Of a stretch of DNA of 64,000 bases, positions 50,691 to 58,653 are shown piece by piece (position 1 is the first letter of the stretch; the number at the start of each line of letters is the position of its first letter). Below the pieces are notes generated by a model that was not told the origin of the DNA, did not search any database, and saw only the letters and a program-made list of their open reading frames with translations. The DNA comes from Herbiconiux moechotypicola (GTDB lineage Bacteria > Actinomycetota > Actinomycetes > Actinomycetales > Microbacteriaceae). The stretch spans positions 62,001 through 126,000 of the forward strand of contig NZ_JANLCN010000009.1 in assembly GCF_024979255.1 (NCBI RefSeq), read 5' to 3'. Position numbers and translations under genes: made by a program.

Positions 50691-50936
50691 ATGACCACCG
50701 GTTCCGACGAACCCAACGAGCTCAGGGAGCTGCGCCTCGAGGTCGCGGCCCTCCGCACCCAGCTCGCCCGGCACACCGCCCAGACCGAGGAGTACCGGCG
50801 CCGGCTCGTGGCCAGCCGCAACCAGGCGGAGCGCTACGCCGCGCAGCTGAAGGCGCTGCGCAGCTCGAGCTCGTGGGCCATCACCCGCCCGCTGCGCATG
50901 CGCCGCCGCAAGGCGCTCAACAACGGCTGGACCTGA
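50691..50936 (+). CDS. Small coiled-coil protein linked to glycosyltransferases
   Basis: An 81-residue protein. Residues 8-55 form a heptad coiled coil (LRELRLEVAALRTQLARHTA). ALRSSSSWAITRPLRMRRRK follows; this SW-x-(I/V)T-x-PLR motif is often seen at the edge of glycosyltransferase domains in actinobacterial and cyanobacterial proteins. Here it is free-standing and directly precedes an RgpF-type gene (2 nt gap), as if a normally fused coiled-coil module had been split off. It may be a scaffold for the glycosyltransferases (inference). Confidence 0.7.
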   Translation: MTTGSDEPNELRELRLEVAALRTQLARHTAQTEEYRRRLVASRNQAERYAAQLKALRSSSSWAITRPLRMRRRKALNNGWT

Positions 50937-50938
50937 GC

Positions 50939-51748
50939 GTGGCGTCGAGCGTCCTGGAGCAGGTGCTCCCGCACGTCGTCGTCGAGAGCCCTCGCCGCAC
51001 CCTGCCCGCCACCGACCGCGTCGCCGTGGTGGCGAGCTTCGGCCCCGACTCCCGGGTGTCGCTCTCGCTGTCGTGGATGGTGCACCGCCTCGAGGAGCAG
51101 GGGTACAGCGTGGTCGTCGTGCGCGCCTCCGACGATCCCGCGCCGCTGGACTGGTCGCGCGGACCGGCGAACGACGCGATCGTGCTGCGCAAGCCCAACA
51201 TCGGCTACGACTTCGGCTCCTGGGCCACCGGGCTGGCGATGTTCCCCGAGATCGCGGCCAAGCAGTACGTGCTCATCACCAACGACTCCCTCGTGGGGCC
51301 GTTCGCGAGCCTCGAGCCGATGATCGCCGATTTCGAGGGCTCGTACTACGACGTGTGGGGCGGCACCTGGACGGCCCAGTACATGCAGCACCTGCAGAGC
51401 TTCCTGCTGGGCTTCCGCGGGGGAGTGCTGCTCGACCCCGCGCTGCAGTACTTCTGGCGGCACCTGCCCGAGCAGCCCACGAAGTTCGACATCATCGACA
51501 AGTACGAGCTCGGTCTCAGCCGGCTCCTCTACGGCGAGGGCTTCGTCAGCGGTGCCTGGTTCGACTACGAGCAGGTGGTGCACTACTCGCAGAACCCCAC
51601 CATCTCGGGGTGGAGAGGGCTGCTCGATCTCGGCTTCCCCTTCGTCAAGCGCGAGCTGGTCACCAACCCCGCCCTGGTGCCCGACGGCGGGCAGCTCCCG
51701 GGCGTGGTCGAAGAGATGTACGGCGTCGACCCCCGCGACTGGGTCTGA
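50939..51748 (+). CDS. RgpF-type rhamnan-synthesis family glycosyltransferase
   Basis: A 269-residue protein of the RgpF family. RVAVVASFGPDSRVSLSLSW (27-46) opens it. LRKPNIGYDFGSWATGLAMF is the family core, followed by YVLITNDSLVGPFASLEPMI and the SFLLGFRGGVLL loop. RgpF proteins build rhamnose-containing cell-wall polysaccharide in streptococci. The GTG start lies 2 nt after the coiled-coil gene stop. A second, larger RgpF-containing protein follows. Confidence 0.83.
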   Translation: MASSVLEQVLPHVVVESPRRTLPATDRVAVVASFGPDSRVSLSLSWMVHRLEEQGYSVVVVRASDDPAPLDWSRGPANDAIVLRKPNIGYDFGSWATGLAMFPEIAAKQYVLITNDSLVGPFASLEPMIADFEGSYYDVWGGTWTAQYMQHLQSFLLGFRGGVLLDPALQYFWRHLPEQPTKFDIIDKYELGLSRLLYGEGFVSGAWFDYEQVVHYSQNPTISGWRGLLDLGFPFVKRELVTNPALVPDGGQLPGVVEEMYGVDPRDWV

Positions 51749-51770
51749 GGCGCCGACGGATGAGGAAGTC

Positions 51771-53813
51771 ATGAGAAAGATCACCATCGGCGGCGTGAAG
51801 CGCCGCACCGGCCGCGTGCTCAAGCGCGCCGGCGACGTGCTCGCCGAGACGCCCGTGCCCGTGGAGCCGCCGAGCTTTCCGGCGAGCTTCGCCACCTGGT
51901 CGGCGGGCCGCAGTGGCCGCCTCAAGGCGCTGTACCCGGGGGAGTGGAAGAAGCAGTTCCTTCCCGAGCCCCCCACGTCGCGGGTGGCCGTCGTCGTGCA
52001 CGTGTTCTACACCGACCTCGTCGAGCAGATCCTCACCTCGCTCGAGTCGATGCCGGTGCCGTTCGACCTCATCGTCACGAACTCCTCCGGCGAGAGCCTC
52101 GAACTCGACACCTCGAGGCTCGGCCGGCTCGACCGCGTGCATCTGTTCGACATCGCCAACCACGGCCGCGACATCCTGCCCCTGATCTCGGTGGTGAACG
52201 CGGGCCTGCTCGACCCCTACGAGATCGTCTTCAAGGTGCACACGAAGAAGAGCGTGTGGCGCGAGGCGCACACCGAGCTCGGCGGCTCGGGGGAGCAATG
52301 GCGGGAGAGCTTCTTCAGCGAGCTCGCCGGTTCGGCCGAGACCTTCGAGCGCATCCTCGGCGAGTTCGCCTCCGACCCCGGCCTCGGCATCCTCACCTCC
52401 ACCGGCAACGTGCTGGGTCCCGAGTTCTGGGGCGGTGACCGCGAGATCGTGGGCTCGCTGCTCGCGCGCATCCAGACCGACTTCGACGAGGAGGCGCTCC
52501 GCTTCGCGGCCGGATCCATCTACTGGGTGCGCGGCTTCCTGCTGCAGGGTCTCCGATCGCTGGAGCTCACGGCGGCCGACTTCGAGGAGGAGGCCGGCCA
52601 GGTCGACGCGACGACCGCGCACGCGGTGGAGCGCATCCTCGGCATCGTGACGGGAATCGCGGGCTACGACATCCGCGAGGCCGGGGCGCTGACGGAGGCC
52701 GCGGCGGGCGCCGGGGCGTTCGAGCGCTGGCTGCCCGAGACCGAGGTGGTGCCCCGCGCCCGGGTCATCCCGTTCTACCTGCCCCAGTTCCACACCTTCC
52801 CCGAGAACGACGAGTGGTGGGAGAAGGGCTTCACCGAGTGGTCGAACGTGGCGGCGGGCACCCCGCTGTACCCGGGCCACATCCAGCCCTTCCTGCCCAG
52901 CGAGCTCGGCTACTACGACCTGCGCACCCCCGGCGTGCGCGACGCCCAGTACGCCCTCGCCGAGTGGGCGGGCATCGAGGGCTTCATGTACTACTACTAC
53001 TGGTTCGCCGGCAAGAAGCTCATGGACCTGCCGGTCGAAGACCTGCACGCCTCCGACGCCGATCAGCCCTTCTGCCTCATGTGGGCGAACGAGAACTGGA
53101 CCAGGCGCTGGGACGGCAGCGAGAAGAACATCCTCATCGCCCAGGACTACGACCGGGTGTCGGCGAAGCAGTTCATCGACGACGTGCTGCACCTCATCAC
53201 CGATCCGCGCTACATCCGCATCGACGACAAGCCGGTCATCGCCGTCTACCGCATCACGCAGATCCCCGACCACGTCGAGGTGATCGCCCACTGGCGGAAG
53301 GTGGCGGAGGAGGCGGGCCTGCCCGGTCTCACGCTGATCACGGTCGATGTCGGCACATCGATGCAGGGAGTGGAGGGCGAGCTCGCCGCCCACGGGCTCG
53401 ACGCCTACCTCGAGTTCGCCCCGCACAACATGTACTGGGGGGCGCTGCCGCGCGACCACCGGGGGCTCGACGAGCGCTTCCAGGGCAATCTGCTGAGCTA
53501 CCCGGCGATGGCCGAGAAAGCCGAGGAGCGGCTCAACACCACGCCGCCGGCCCACCGCTATCCGGGCGTGATGGTGAACTTCGACAACACGGCCCGCCGG
53601 CAGTGGCAGCCCGACATGTGGTACGGCTCGAACCCCTACGTGTTCCGTCGCTGGCTCAACACGACGGTCTCGTCGGTGGCTGACCGAGACCGCGACGAGC
53701 GGGTGGTGTTCGTGAACGCGTGGAACGAGTGGGCCGAGGGCGCCGTGCTCGAGCCCTCGCAGCGTTGGGCCCGCACCTACCTGCTGGCCGTGCGAGACGT
53801 CTTGCACCGCTAG
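51771..53813 (+). CDS. RgpF domain fused to WbsX/GH99-like domain
   Basis: A 680-residue two-domain protein. The N-terminal RgpF-like half (about 60-320) has SRVAVVVHVFYTDLVEQILT, FKVHTKKSVWR, GSGEQWRESFF and GSIYWVRGFLL. The C-terminal half (about 325-675) is the Glyco_tran_WbsX/GH99-like TIM barrel: VIPFYLPQFHTFPENDEWWE, GFTEWSNVAAG, FMYYYYWFAGKKLMDLPV, CLMWANENWTRRWDG and VFVNAWNEWAEGAVLEP. Such fusions are frequent in O-antigen and rhamnan loci and probably build or trim the chain; catalytic direction is not established. The ATG has GAGGAAG upstream. It is cotranscribed with the preceding RgpF gene. Confidence 0.87.
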   Translation: MRKITIGGVKRRTGRVLKRAGDVLAETPVPVEPPSFPASFATWSAGRSGRLKALYPGEWKKQFLPEPPTSRVAVVVHVFYTDLVEQILTSLESMPVPFDLIVTNSSGESLELDTSRLGRLDRVHLFDIANHGRDILPLISVVNAGLLDPYEIVFKVHTKKSVWREAHTELGGSGEQWRESFFSELAGSAETFERILGEFASDPGLGILTSTGNVLGPEFWGGDREIVGSLLARIQTDFDEEALRFAAGSIYWVRGFLLQGLRSLELTAADFEEEAGQVDATTAHAVERILGIVTGIAGYDIREAGALTEAAAGAGAFERWLPETEVVPRARVIPFYLPQFHTFPENDEWWEKGFTEWSNVAAGTPLYPGHIQPFLPSELGYYDLRTPGVRDAQYALAEWAGIEGFMYYYYWFAGKKLMDLPVEDLHASDADQPFCLMWANENWTRRWDGSEKNILIAQDYDRVSAKQFIDDVLHLITDPRYIRIDDKPVIAVYRITQIPDHVEVIAHWRKVAEEAGLPGLTLITVDVGTSMQGVEGELAAHGLDAYLEFAPHNMYWGALPRDHRGLDERFQGNLLSYPAMAEKAEERLNTTPPAHRYPGVMVNFDNTARRQWQPDMWYGSNPYVFRRWLNTTVSSVADRDRDERVVFVNAWNEWAEGAVLEPSQRWARTYLLAVRDVLHR

Positions 53814-53887
53814 GCCCGATCGCGCCTCTCCCGCGCCGATTTCTTCCGTTTCTTCAGAAAGTTCTCGGTCATTCCTCAACTCATCTC

Positions 53888-53893
53888 TAGGAT
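53888..53893 (+). promoter_or_regulatory. Leaderless -10 box (TAGGAT) for the six-repeat secreted protein
   Basis: TAGGAT followed by seven nucleotides and GTG 53901. A further ATG inside the box (53892) is in frame but cannot be a start if this is the promoter. Confidence 0.5.
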
Positions 53894-53900
53894 GGTGCGG

Positions 53901-56513
53901 GTGAGGCTGATGTTACTAATGAGAAAGAAGCGCACGTCGCTCATCGCGTCGGCGCTCGTGGCCGTGATCGCGCTGGCCGGCCTGACGGCGTTCGCCGTGC
54001 CGGCGACGAGCGCACAGGCCGCGGTGGCGAGCGACTTCGACCCCGGCAACATCATCAGCGACGAGAACTTCTTCAACGGCAACGCGCTCTCCGCCCCCGC
54101 GGTGCAGAGCTTCCTCGACGCCCGTGTCGCGTCGTGCCGCTCGGGCTACACCTGCCTCAAGGACTACACGCAGACCACCTGGAGCCGCTCGGCCGACGCG
54201 ATGTGCAACGCCTACACGGGTGCGGCCAACGAGACCGCCGCGACCATCATCGCGAAGGTCGGCCAGGCCTGCGGTGTCAGCCAGGCCGTGCTCATCGTGC
54301 TGCTGCAGAAGGAGCAGTCGCTCATCACCGACACCTACCCGAGCGCGAGCCAGTACCGCGCCGCCACCGGGTTCGCCTGCCCCGACACCGCCCCGTGCGA
54401 CGCCGAGTACTCCGGCTTTTACAACCAGGTCTACAAGGCGGCCTGGCAGTACAAGCGCTACACCAACCCGGCGGGCACCTCGGCGTTCTTCACCTGGTTC
54501 CCGGTGGGCAAGTACGCCAGCGTGCGCTACCACCCCAACGCGGCCTGCGGATCCTCGGCCGTGCTCATCAAGAACAAGGCGACGGCCGGGCTCTACTACT
54601 ACACGCCGTACCAGCCCAACGCCACGGCGATGTCGAACGTCTACGGCGGCCAGACCGACGGATGCTCGTCGTACGGCAACCGCAACTTCTGGCGCCTGTA
54701 CACCGACTGGTTCGGCGACCCCCGTGCGGCGAACAACCCCCACGGAGCCTTCGACTCGGTCAACCCGGTGGCGGGCGGCGTGCAGGTGACCGGATGGGCC
54801 GTCGACGCGTCCACCGACAAGACGGTCTCGCTCACCGTCACGGTCGACGGCGCGAACCCCACCACGGTCGCGGCCGATCAGCGGCTGGACTGGATCTCGG
54901 TGCTCTACCCCGGCAAGAGCGCACTGCACGGCTTCAGCGCGATCGTCGGTGCCTCGCCCGGAAAGCACTCCGTGTGCGTGGTGAAGTCGACGGGCGTCGA
55001 TCTCGGGTGCAAATCGGTCACGGTGCCCACCTCGACCGCGGCGGGATACCTCGACACCGCGGAAGGCGTCGTCGGCGGCGTGCACATCGCCGGCTGGTCG
55101 CTCAACACCAAGAGCGCCGCCACCGGCTACATCTGGGTGAACGTCGACGGCCGCGGCGGTGCCTACGTGGTCGACAAGAAGCTCGCCTGGACCCCGGTGC
55201 TCTACCCCGGCACCGGCAACACCCACGGGTTCGACCGCGTCATCACGGCGACGCCCGGGGCTCACACGGTGTGCGTCTACGGCTACGCCTCGGTGCTGCT
55301 CGGCTGCTCGAACGTGGTCGTGCCCTCGAACGAGGCGGGAGCGGTGGAGAAGGTCGAGGGAACTCTCGGCACCATCACGGTGAGCGGCTGGAGCCTCGAC
55401 AAGCGCACCACGGCTCCGAGCTACGTGTGGGTCGACGTCGACGGCAAGGGCAAGGCCGTCTACGCCGGCGGCGACTCCGCCGCGGCGGCGGCCGCGTGGC
55501 CCGCCGGGGGCAGGAAGCACGGCTTCTCGACCACCTTCTCCGCCTCGCCGGGCTCCCACCGGGTGTGCGTCACGGGCACGGTCGCGAACACCTCCTACGG
55601 CTGCAGCACGGTCACCGTGCCGAACAACGAGGTCGGCTCGTTCGACACCGCGACGGGGGTGCTGGGCGGCATCCAGGTCTCGGGCTGGTCGCTGGACCGC
55701 ACGAGCACCGAGTCGACCTACGTCTGGGTGAACATCGACGGCAAGGGTGGCGCGCTGTACGCCGGCGCCTCCCTGGGCTGGATCGACGCGATGTTCAAGA
55801 AGGGCGCGAAGCACGGCTTCAGCGGATTCTTCTCGGCCTCGGCCGGGACTCACGAGGTGTGCGTCAGCGGAACCAAGGAGGGCGTGTCGTACGGTTGCAA
55901 AAAGGTCACCGTGCCCTCCAGCGGTGCGGCATCGTGGGACTCCGTGTCGGTGGCCGACAGGTCGATCAGGGTGACCGGATGGGCGACCGACCGGCTGTCG
56001 ACGGCCGTCCAGAACGTGTCGGTGTCGGTCGACGGCAAGGCCCAGAGCTACCCGGCCTCCACGACCCTCGGCTGGTTCGACTCCTACTTCCCGAAGGCGG
56101 GCAAGAACCACGGCTTCGACATCACGATCCCCGCGACGGCCGGAAAGCACACGGTGTGCATCACGGCGAGCTACGACGGCCAGAACCTCGGCTGCCGCGA
56201 CGTCGACGTGCCCTCGAGCGGGGCGGCGAGCATCGACTCCGTGACCGGGGTGCCGGGCGGCGTGCGCATCACGGGCTGGTCGGTCGACCGCACCTCGACC
56301 GCGACCACCTACCTCTGGGTCGACGTCGACGGCAAGGGCACCGCCGTCGCGGCGAACAAGACCCTGGGCTGGATCGACGCCTACTTCCCCGGCGTCGGAA
56401 CCGATCACGGGATCGACCAGGTGATCCCTGCGGCCACGGGCAACCGGCGGGTGTGCATCACGTCGACCTTCGACGGCAGGGCGCTCGGGTGCTCCACCGT
56501 CGCCGTGCCCTGA
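53901..56513 (+). CDS. Secreted six-repeat protein with lysozyme-like N-terminal domain
   Basis: An exported protein of about 870 residues. A signal peptide (RKKR, then a hydrophobic stretch ending PATSAQA) is followed by an N-terminal domain (about 45-275) with VSQAVLIVLLQKEQSLITDT, YRAATGFACPDTAPCDAEYS and WQYKRYTNPAGTSAFFTWFP. That motif set occurs in actinobacterial wall-hydrolase-like proteins; the Glu in LLQKEQSL is a candidate catalytic acid. Six tandem repeats of about 98 residues complete it. The start is uncertain: GTG 53901 fits the TAGGAT box, and ATG 53919 fits GGTGAGG. A TTA codon, rare here, lies at 53913-53915. It sits between the RgpF genes and an acyltransferase and may bind the glycan (inference). 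Confidence 0.75.
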   Translation: MRLMLLMRKKRTSLIASALVAVIALAGLTAFAVPATSAQAAVASDFDPGNIISDENFFNGNALSAPAVQSFLDARVASCRSGYTCLKDYTQTTWSRSADAMCNAYTGAANETAATIIAKVGQACGVSQAVLIVLLQKEQSLITDTYPSASQYRAATGFACPDTAPCDAEYSGFYNQVYKAAWQYKRYTNPAGTSAFFTWFPVGKYASVRYHPNAACGSSAVLIKNKATAGLYYYTPYQPNATAMSNVYGGQTDGCSSYGNRNFWRLYTDWFGDPRAANNPHGAFDSVNPVAGGVQVTGWAVDASTDKTVSLTVTVDGANPTTVAADQRLDWISVLYPGKSALHGFSAIVGASPGKHSVCVVKSTGVDLGCKSVTVPTSTAAGYLDTAEGVVGGVHIAGWSLNTKSAATGYIWVNVDGRGGAYVVDKKLAWTPVLYPGTGNTHGFDRVITATPGAHTVCVYGYASVLLGCSNVVVPSNEAGAVEKVEGTLGTITVSGWSLDKRTTAPSYVWVDVDGKGKAVYAGGDSAAAAAAWPAGGRKHGFSTTFSASPGSHRVCVTGTVANTSYGCSTVTVPNNEVGSFDTATGVLGGIQVSGWSLDRTSTESTYVWVNIDGKGGALYAGASLGWIDAMFKKGAKHGFSGFFSASAGTHEVCVSGTKEGVSYGCKKVTVPSSGAASWDSVSVADRSIRVTGWATDRLSTAVQNVSVSVDGKAQSYPASTTLGWFDSYFPKAGKNHGFDITIPATAGKHTVCITASYDGQNLGCRDVDVPSSGAASIDSVTGVPGGVRITGWSVDRTSTATTYLWVDVDGKGTAVAANKTLGWIDAYFPGVGTDHGIDQVIPAATGNRRVCITSTFDGRALGCSTVAVP
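54741..56513 (+). repeat. Six tandem repeats of about 295 bp encoding a cysteine-paired beta domain
   Basis: Units start near 54741, 55043, 55338, 55633, 55927 and 56224. Each encodes G/S-x-x-D-x-x-x-x-x-x-G-G-[VI]-x-[VI]-x-G-W-[SA]-x-[DN], then WV-x-[VI]-D-G-[KR]-G, then HG[FI], then [VI]C[VI] and G-C-x-x-V-x-[VP]. Two cysteines per unit suggest one internal disulfide. Unit 5 is the most divergent, with a changed centre and no WV. Confidence 0.85.
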
Positions 56514-56541
56514 CGACGGGCGGGGCACCAGGGAGTACGGC

Positions 56542-56547
56542 TATCGT
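56542..56547 (+). promoter_or_regulatory. Leaderless -10 box (TATCGT) for the acyltransferase gene
   Basis: TATCGT followed by six nucleotides (TCCAGC) and the GTG at 56554. Confidence 0.55.
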
Positions 56548-56553
56548 TCCAGC

Positions 56554-58653
56554 GTGGTGAGCACACAGATCGAGCGCGCTGCGGGCTTCCGCACCGACAT
56601 CCAGGCCCTGCGCGCGTTCGCGGTGCTGGCCGTGCTCGTCTATCACCTGTGGCCGGGCCGGCTTCCCGGCGGGTTCGCGGGCGTCGACGTGTTCTTCGTC
56701 ATCAGCGGGTTCCTCATCACGGGCGCGCTGGTGCGCGAGGCCGAGGGCGGGCGCATCGATCTGGCCCGTTTCTGGGCGCGGCGTGCCCGGCGCATCCTGC
56801 CCGCCGCGCTCGTGGTGCTCGCCGTGGTCGGGGTCGCGGTGGTGGTGTGGGTGCCGCAGAACCTGTGGCGGCAGTTCTTCGGCGAGATCACCGCCTCCAC
56901 CCTCTATGTGGAGAACTGGCGGCTGGCGGCCGACTCGGTCGACTACCTCGCCGCGCACAACACGGCCTCACCCGTGCAGCACTTCTGGTCGCTCTCGGTG
57001 GAGGAGCAGTTCTACATCGCGGTGCCGGTGCTGCTCGTCGCCCTGCTGTGGGCCGTGCGGCGGTTCGGGTGGCAGAGCAACCGGCGCCGGCTCGTGCTGG
57101 CGACCTTCGTCGTCGTCACGGCGGCCGGGTTCGCGTGCTCGGTGTGGCTCACGGCCGTGAGCGCGCCGACCGCCTACTTCGCCACCGTCACCCGGGTGTG
57201 GGAGTTCGGCGTGGGCGCGCTCCTGGTCTTCGCTCCGGCGCTCCGGCGCACGGTGCCGGCCACGACGGCCTTCCTCGTCGGCGCCGTCGGGCTCGTGGCG
57301 GCGGTGCTGCTGCTGTCGTCGTCGACACCGTACCCGGGTACCGCTGCGGCCCTGCCCGTACTGGCGACGGCGCTCGTCATCTGGGGCGGGCAGGCGGCGG
57401 CGACGGGCCTCCGCGCCGTGACGGGCCTCCGGCCGGTGCGCTTCGTCGGTGACGTCTCCTACTCCGTCTACCTCTGGCACTGGCCTCTCATCGTGCTGCT
57501 CCCGTTCGTCACGGGCAGCGAGCTCGGCACCGCCGAGAAGCTCGCGATCGTGGCCGCGTCGCTCGTGCTGGGCTGGGCGTCCACGCGGTTCGTCGAGAAC
57601 CCCGTGCGTTTCTCGCCGCGGCTCCTCGGCGCCCGCCCGCCCCGGGCGGTGCTCGGATGGGGCGCAGCGGCCATGGCGGCCGTGCTCGCCGGGTCGGTCA
57701 CCGGCAGCGTCTACGCGCTGACCCAGGATGCCCGGGCCCAGGATGCGGTGGCGTCGGCGACCGCGCGCTACGAGTCGTGCCTCGGCGCGCTCGACACCGG
57801 TGACGGCTGCGACGGCGCCATCCCCGACGGCCTGCTCGTGCCTCCGCCCGCGCAGGCCGCGGCCGACGACGTGAACTCTCCCGACTGCTGGTCGGGCGTG
57901 AGCGATCCCGCCTTCAACATCTGCACCCTCGGCCCCGCCGACTCGGCGGTGCGGATCGCGGTGATCGGCGACTCGCACAGCAACCGGCTCCTCACCACCT
58001 ACCGGGCCATCGCCGAGGACAACGGCTGGCGCATCGACCTCTCCGGCCACAACGGCTGCTACTGGACGACCGCGGTGCAGCAGAAGCCCGCCCAGGACAT
58101 GGTCGACGCCTGCGAGTCGTGGAAGTCGCAGCTCGAAGCGCACCTCGCGGCCCAGCCGCCCTACGACGCCATCGTGGTCACGAACGCCCGCCGGGGCGCG
58201 CCGCCGATCGTGGCGGAGGGTGCCGGCGCCGCCGCTGTCGAGGAGGCGACGGTCGAGGGCCTCGTCGACGCCTGGGCCCCGCAGGTGGCCCGTGGCACGC
58301 GCATCATCGCGCTCCGCGACAATCCCACGATGCGTGACGACGTCGTCACCTGCGTCACCGAGCATCCCGATCCCGTCTCGGCCGTGGAGAACTGCGCGAC
58401 GCCGCGCTCAGAGGCCCTCGGCGGCCCCGACCCGCTCATGGAGGCCGTGCAGCGCACCGAGGGTGCCGAGGCGATCGACCTCAGCGACCTCTACTGTCCC
58501 GACGGGGTGTGCCTGCCGGTCATCGGTCACGTGGTCGTCTACGGCGACAAGGAGCACTTCACGGTCACGTTCGCGAAGACGCTCCAGAAGCCGCTCGAAG
58601 AGGCTCTGAGACCCCTGCTGGGACTCCCGGCCGCGACTCCCTCCGGATCATGA
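56554..58653 (+). CDS. Acyltransferase-3 (OafA-like) membrane O-acetyltransferase with SGNH domain
   Basis: A 699-residue glycan O-acetyltransferase. The N-terminal acyltransferase-3 domain (about 10-370, ten to eleven helices) has FRTDIQALRAFAVLAVLVYH with the key His, GVDVFFVISGFLITG, RFWARRARRILPA and WSLSVEEQFYI. A C-terminal extracytoplasmic SGNH hydrolase-like domain (about 420-690) shows VIGDSHSNRL with Ser474 and a late Asp-x-x-His in YGDKEHFTV. This is the OafA/OatA two-domain layout that transfers acetyl groups to surface sugars. It probably modifies the polymer of this locus. The 3' end overlaps the convergent membrane-protein gene by 89 nt. Confidence 0.92.
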   Translation: MVSTQIERAAGFRTDIQALRAFAVLAVLVYHLWPGRLPGGFAGVDVFFVISGFLITGALVREAEGGRIDLARFWARRARRILPAALVVLAVVGVAVVVWVPQNLWRQFFGEITASTLYVENWRLAADSVDYLAAHNTASPVQHFWSLSVEEQFYIAVPVLLVALLWAVRRFGWQSNRRRLVLATFVVVTAAGFACSVWLTAVSAPTAYFATVTRVWEFGVGALLVFAPALRRTVPATTAFLVGAVGLVAAVLLLSSSTPYPGTAAALPVLATALVIWGGQAAATGLRAVTGLRPVRFVGDVSYSVYLWHWPLIVLLPFVTGSELGTAEKLAIVAASLVLGWASTRFVENPVRFSPRLLGARPPRAVLGWGAAAMAAVLAGSVTGSVYALTQDARAQDAVASATARYESCLGALDTGDGCDGAIPDGLLVPPPAQAAADDVNSPDCWSGVSDPAFNICTLGPADSAVRIAVIGDSHSNRLLTTYRAIAEDNGWRIDLSGHNGCYWTTAVQQKPAQDMVDACESWKSQLEAHLAAQPPYDAIVVTNARRGAPPIVAEGAGAAAVEEATVEGLVDAWAPQVARGTRIIALRDNPTMRDDVVTCVTEHPDPVSAVENCATPRSEALGGPDPLMEAVQRTEGAEAIDLSDLYCPDGVCLPVIGHVVVYGDKEHFTVTFAKTLQKPLEEALRPLLGLPAATPSGS

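Noticed and set aside
53916-56528. Minus-strand open frame of 870 codons opposite the six-repeat gene
   Set aside because: It follows the periodicity of the repeats on the other strand and lacks a start signal or motifs.
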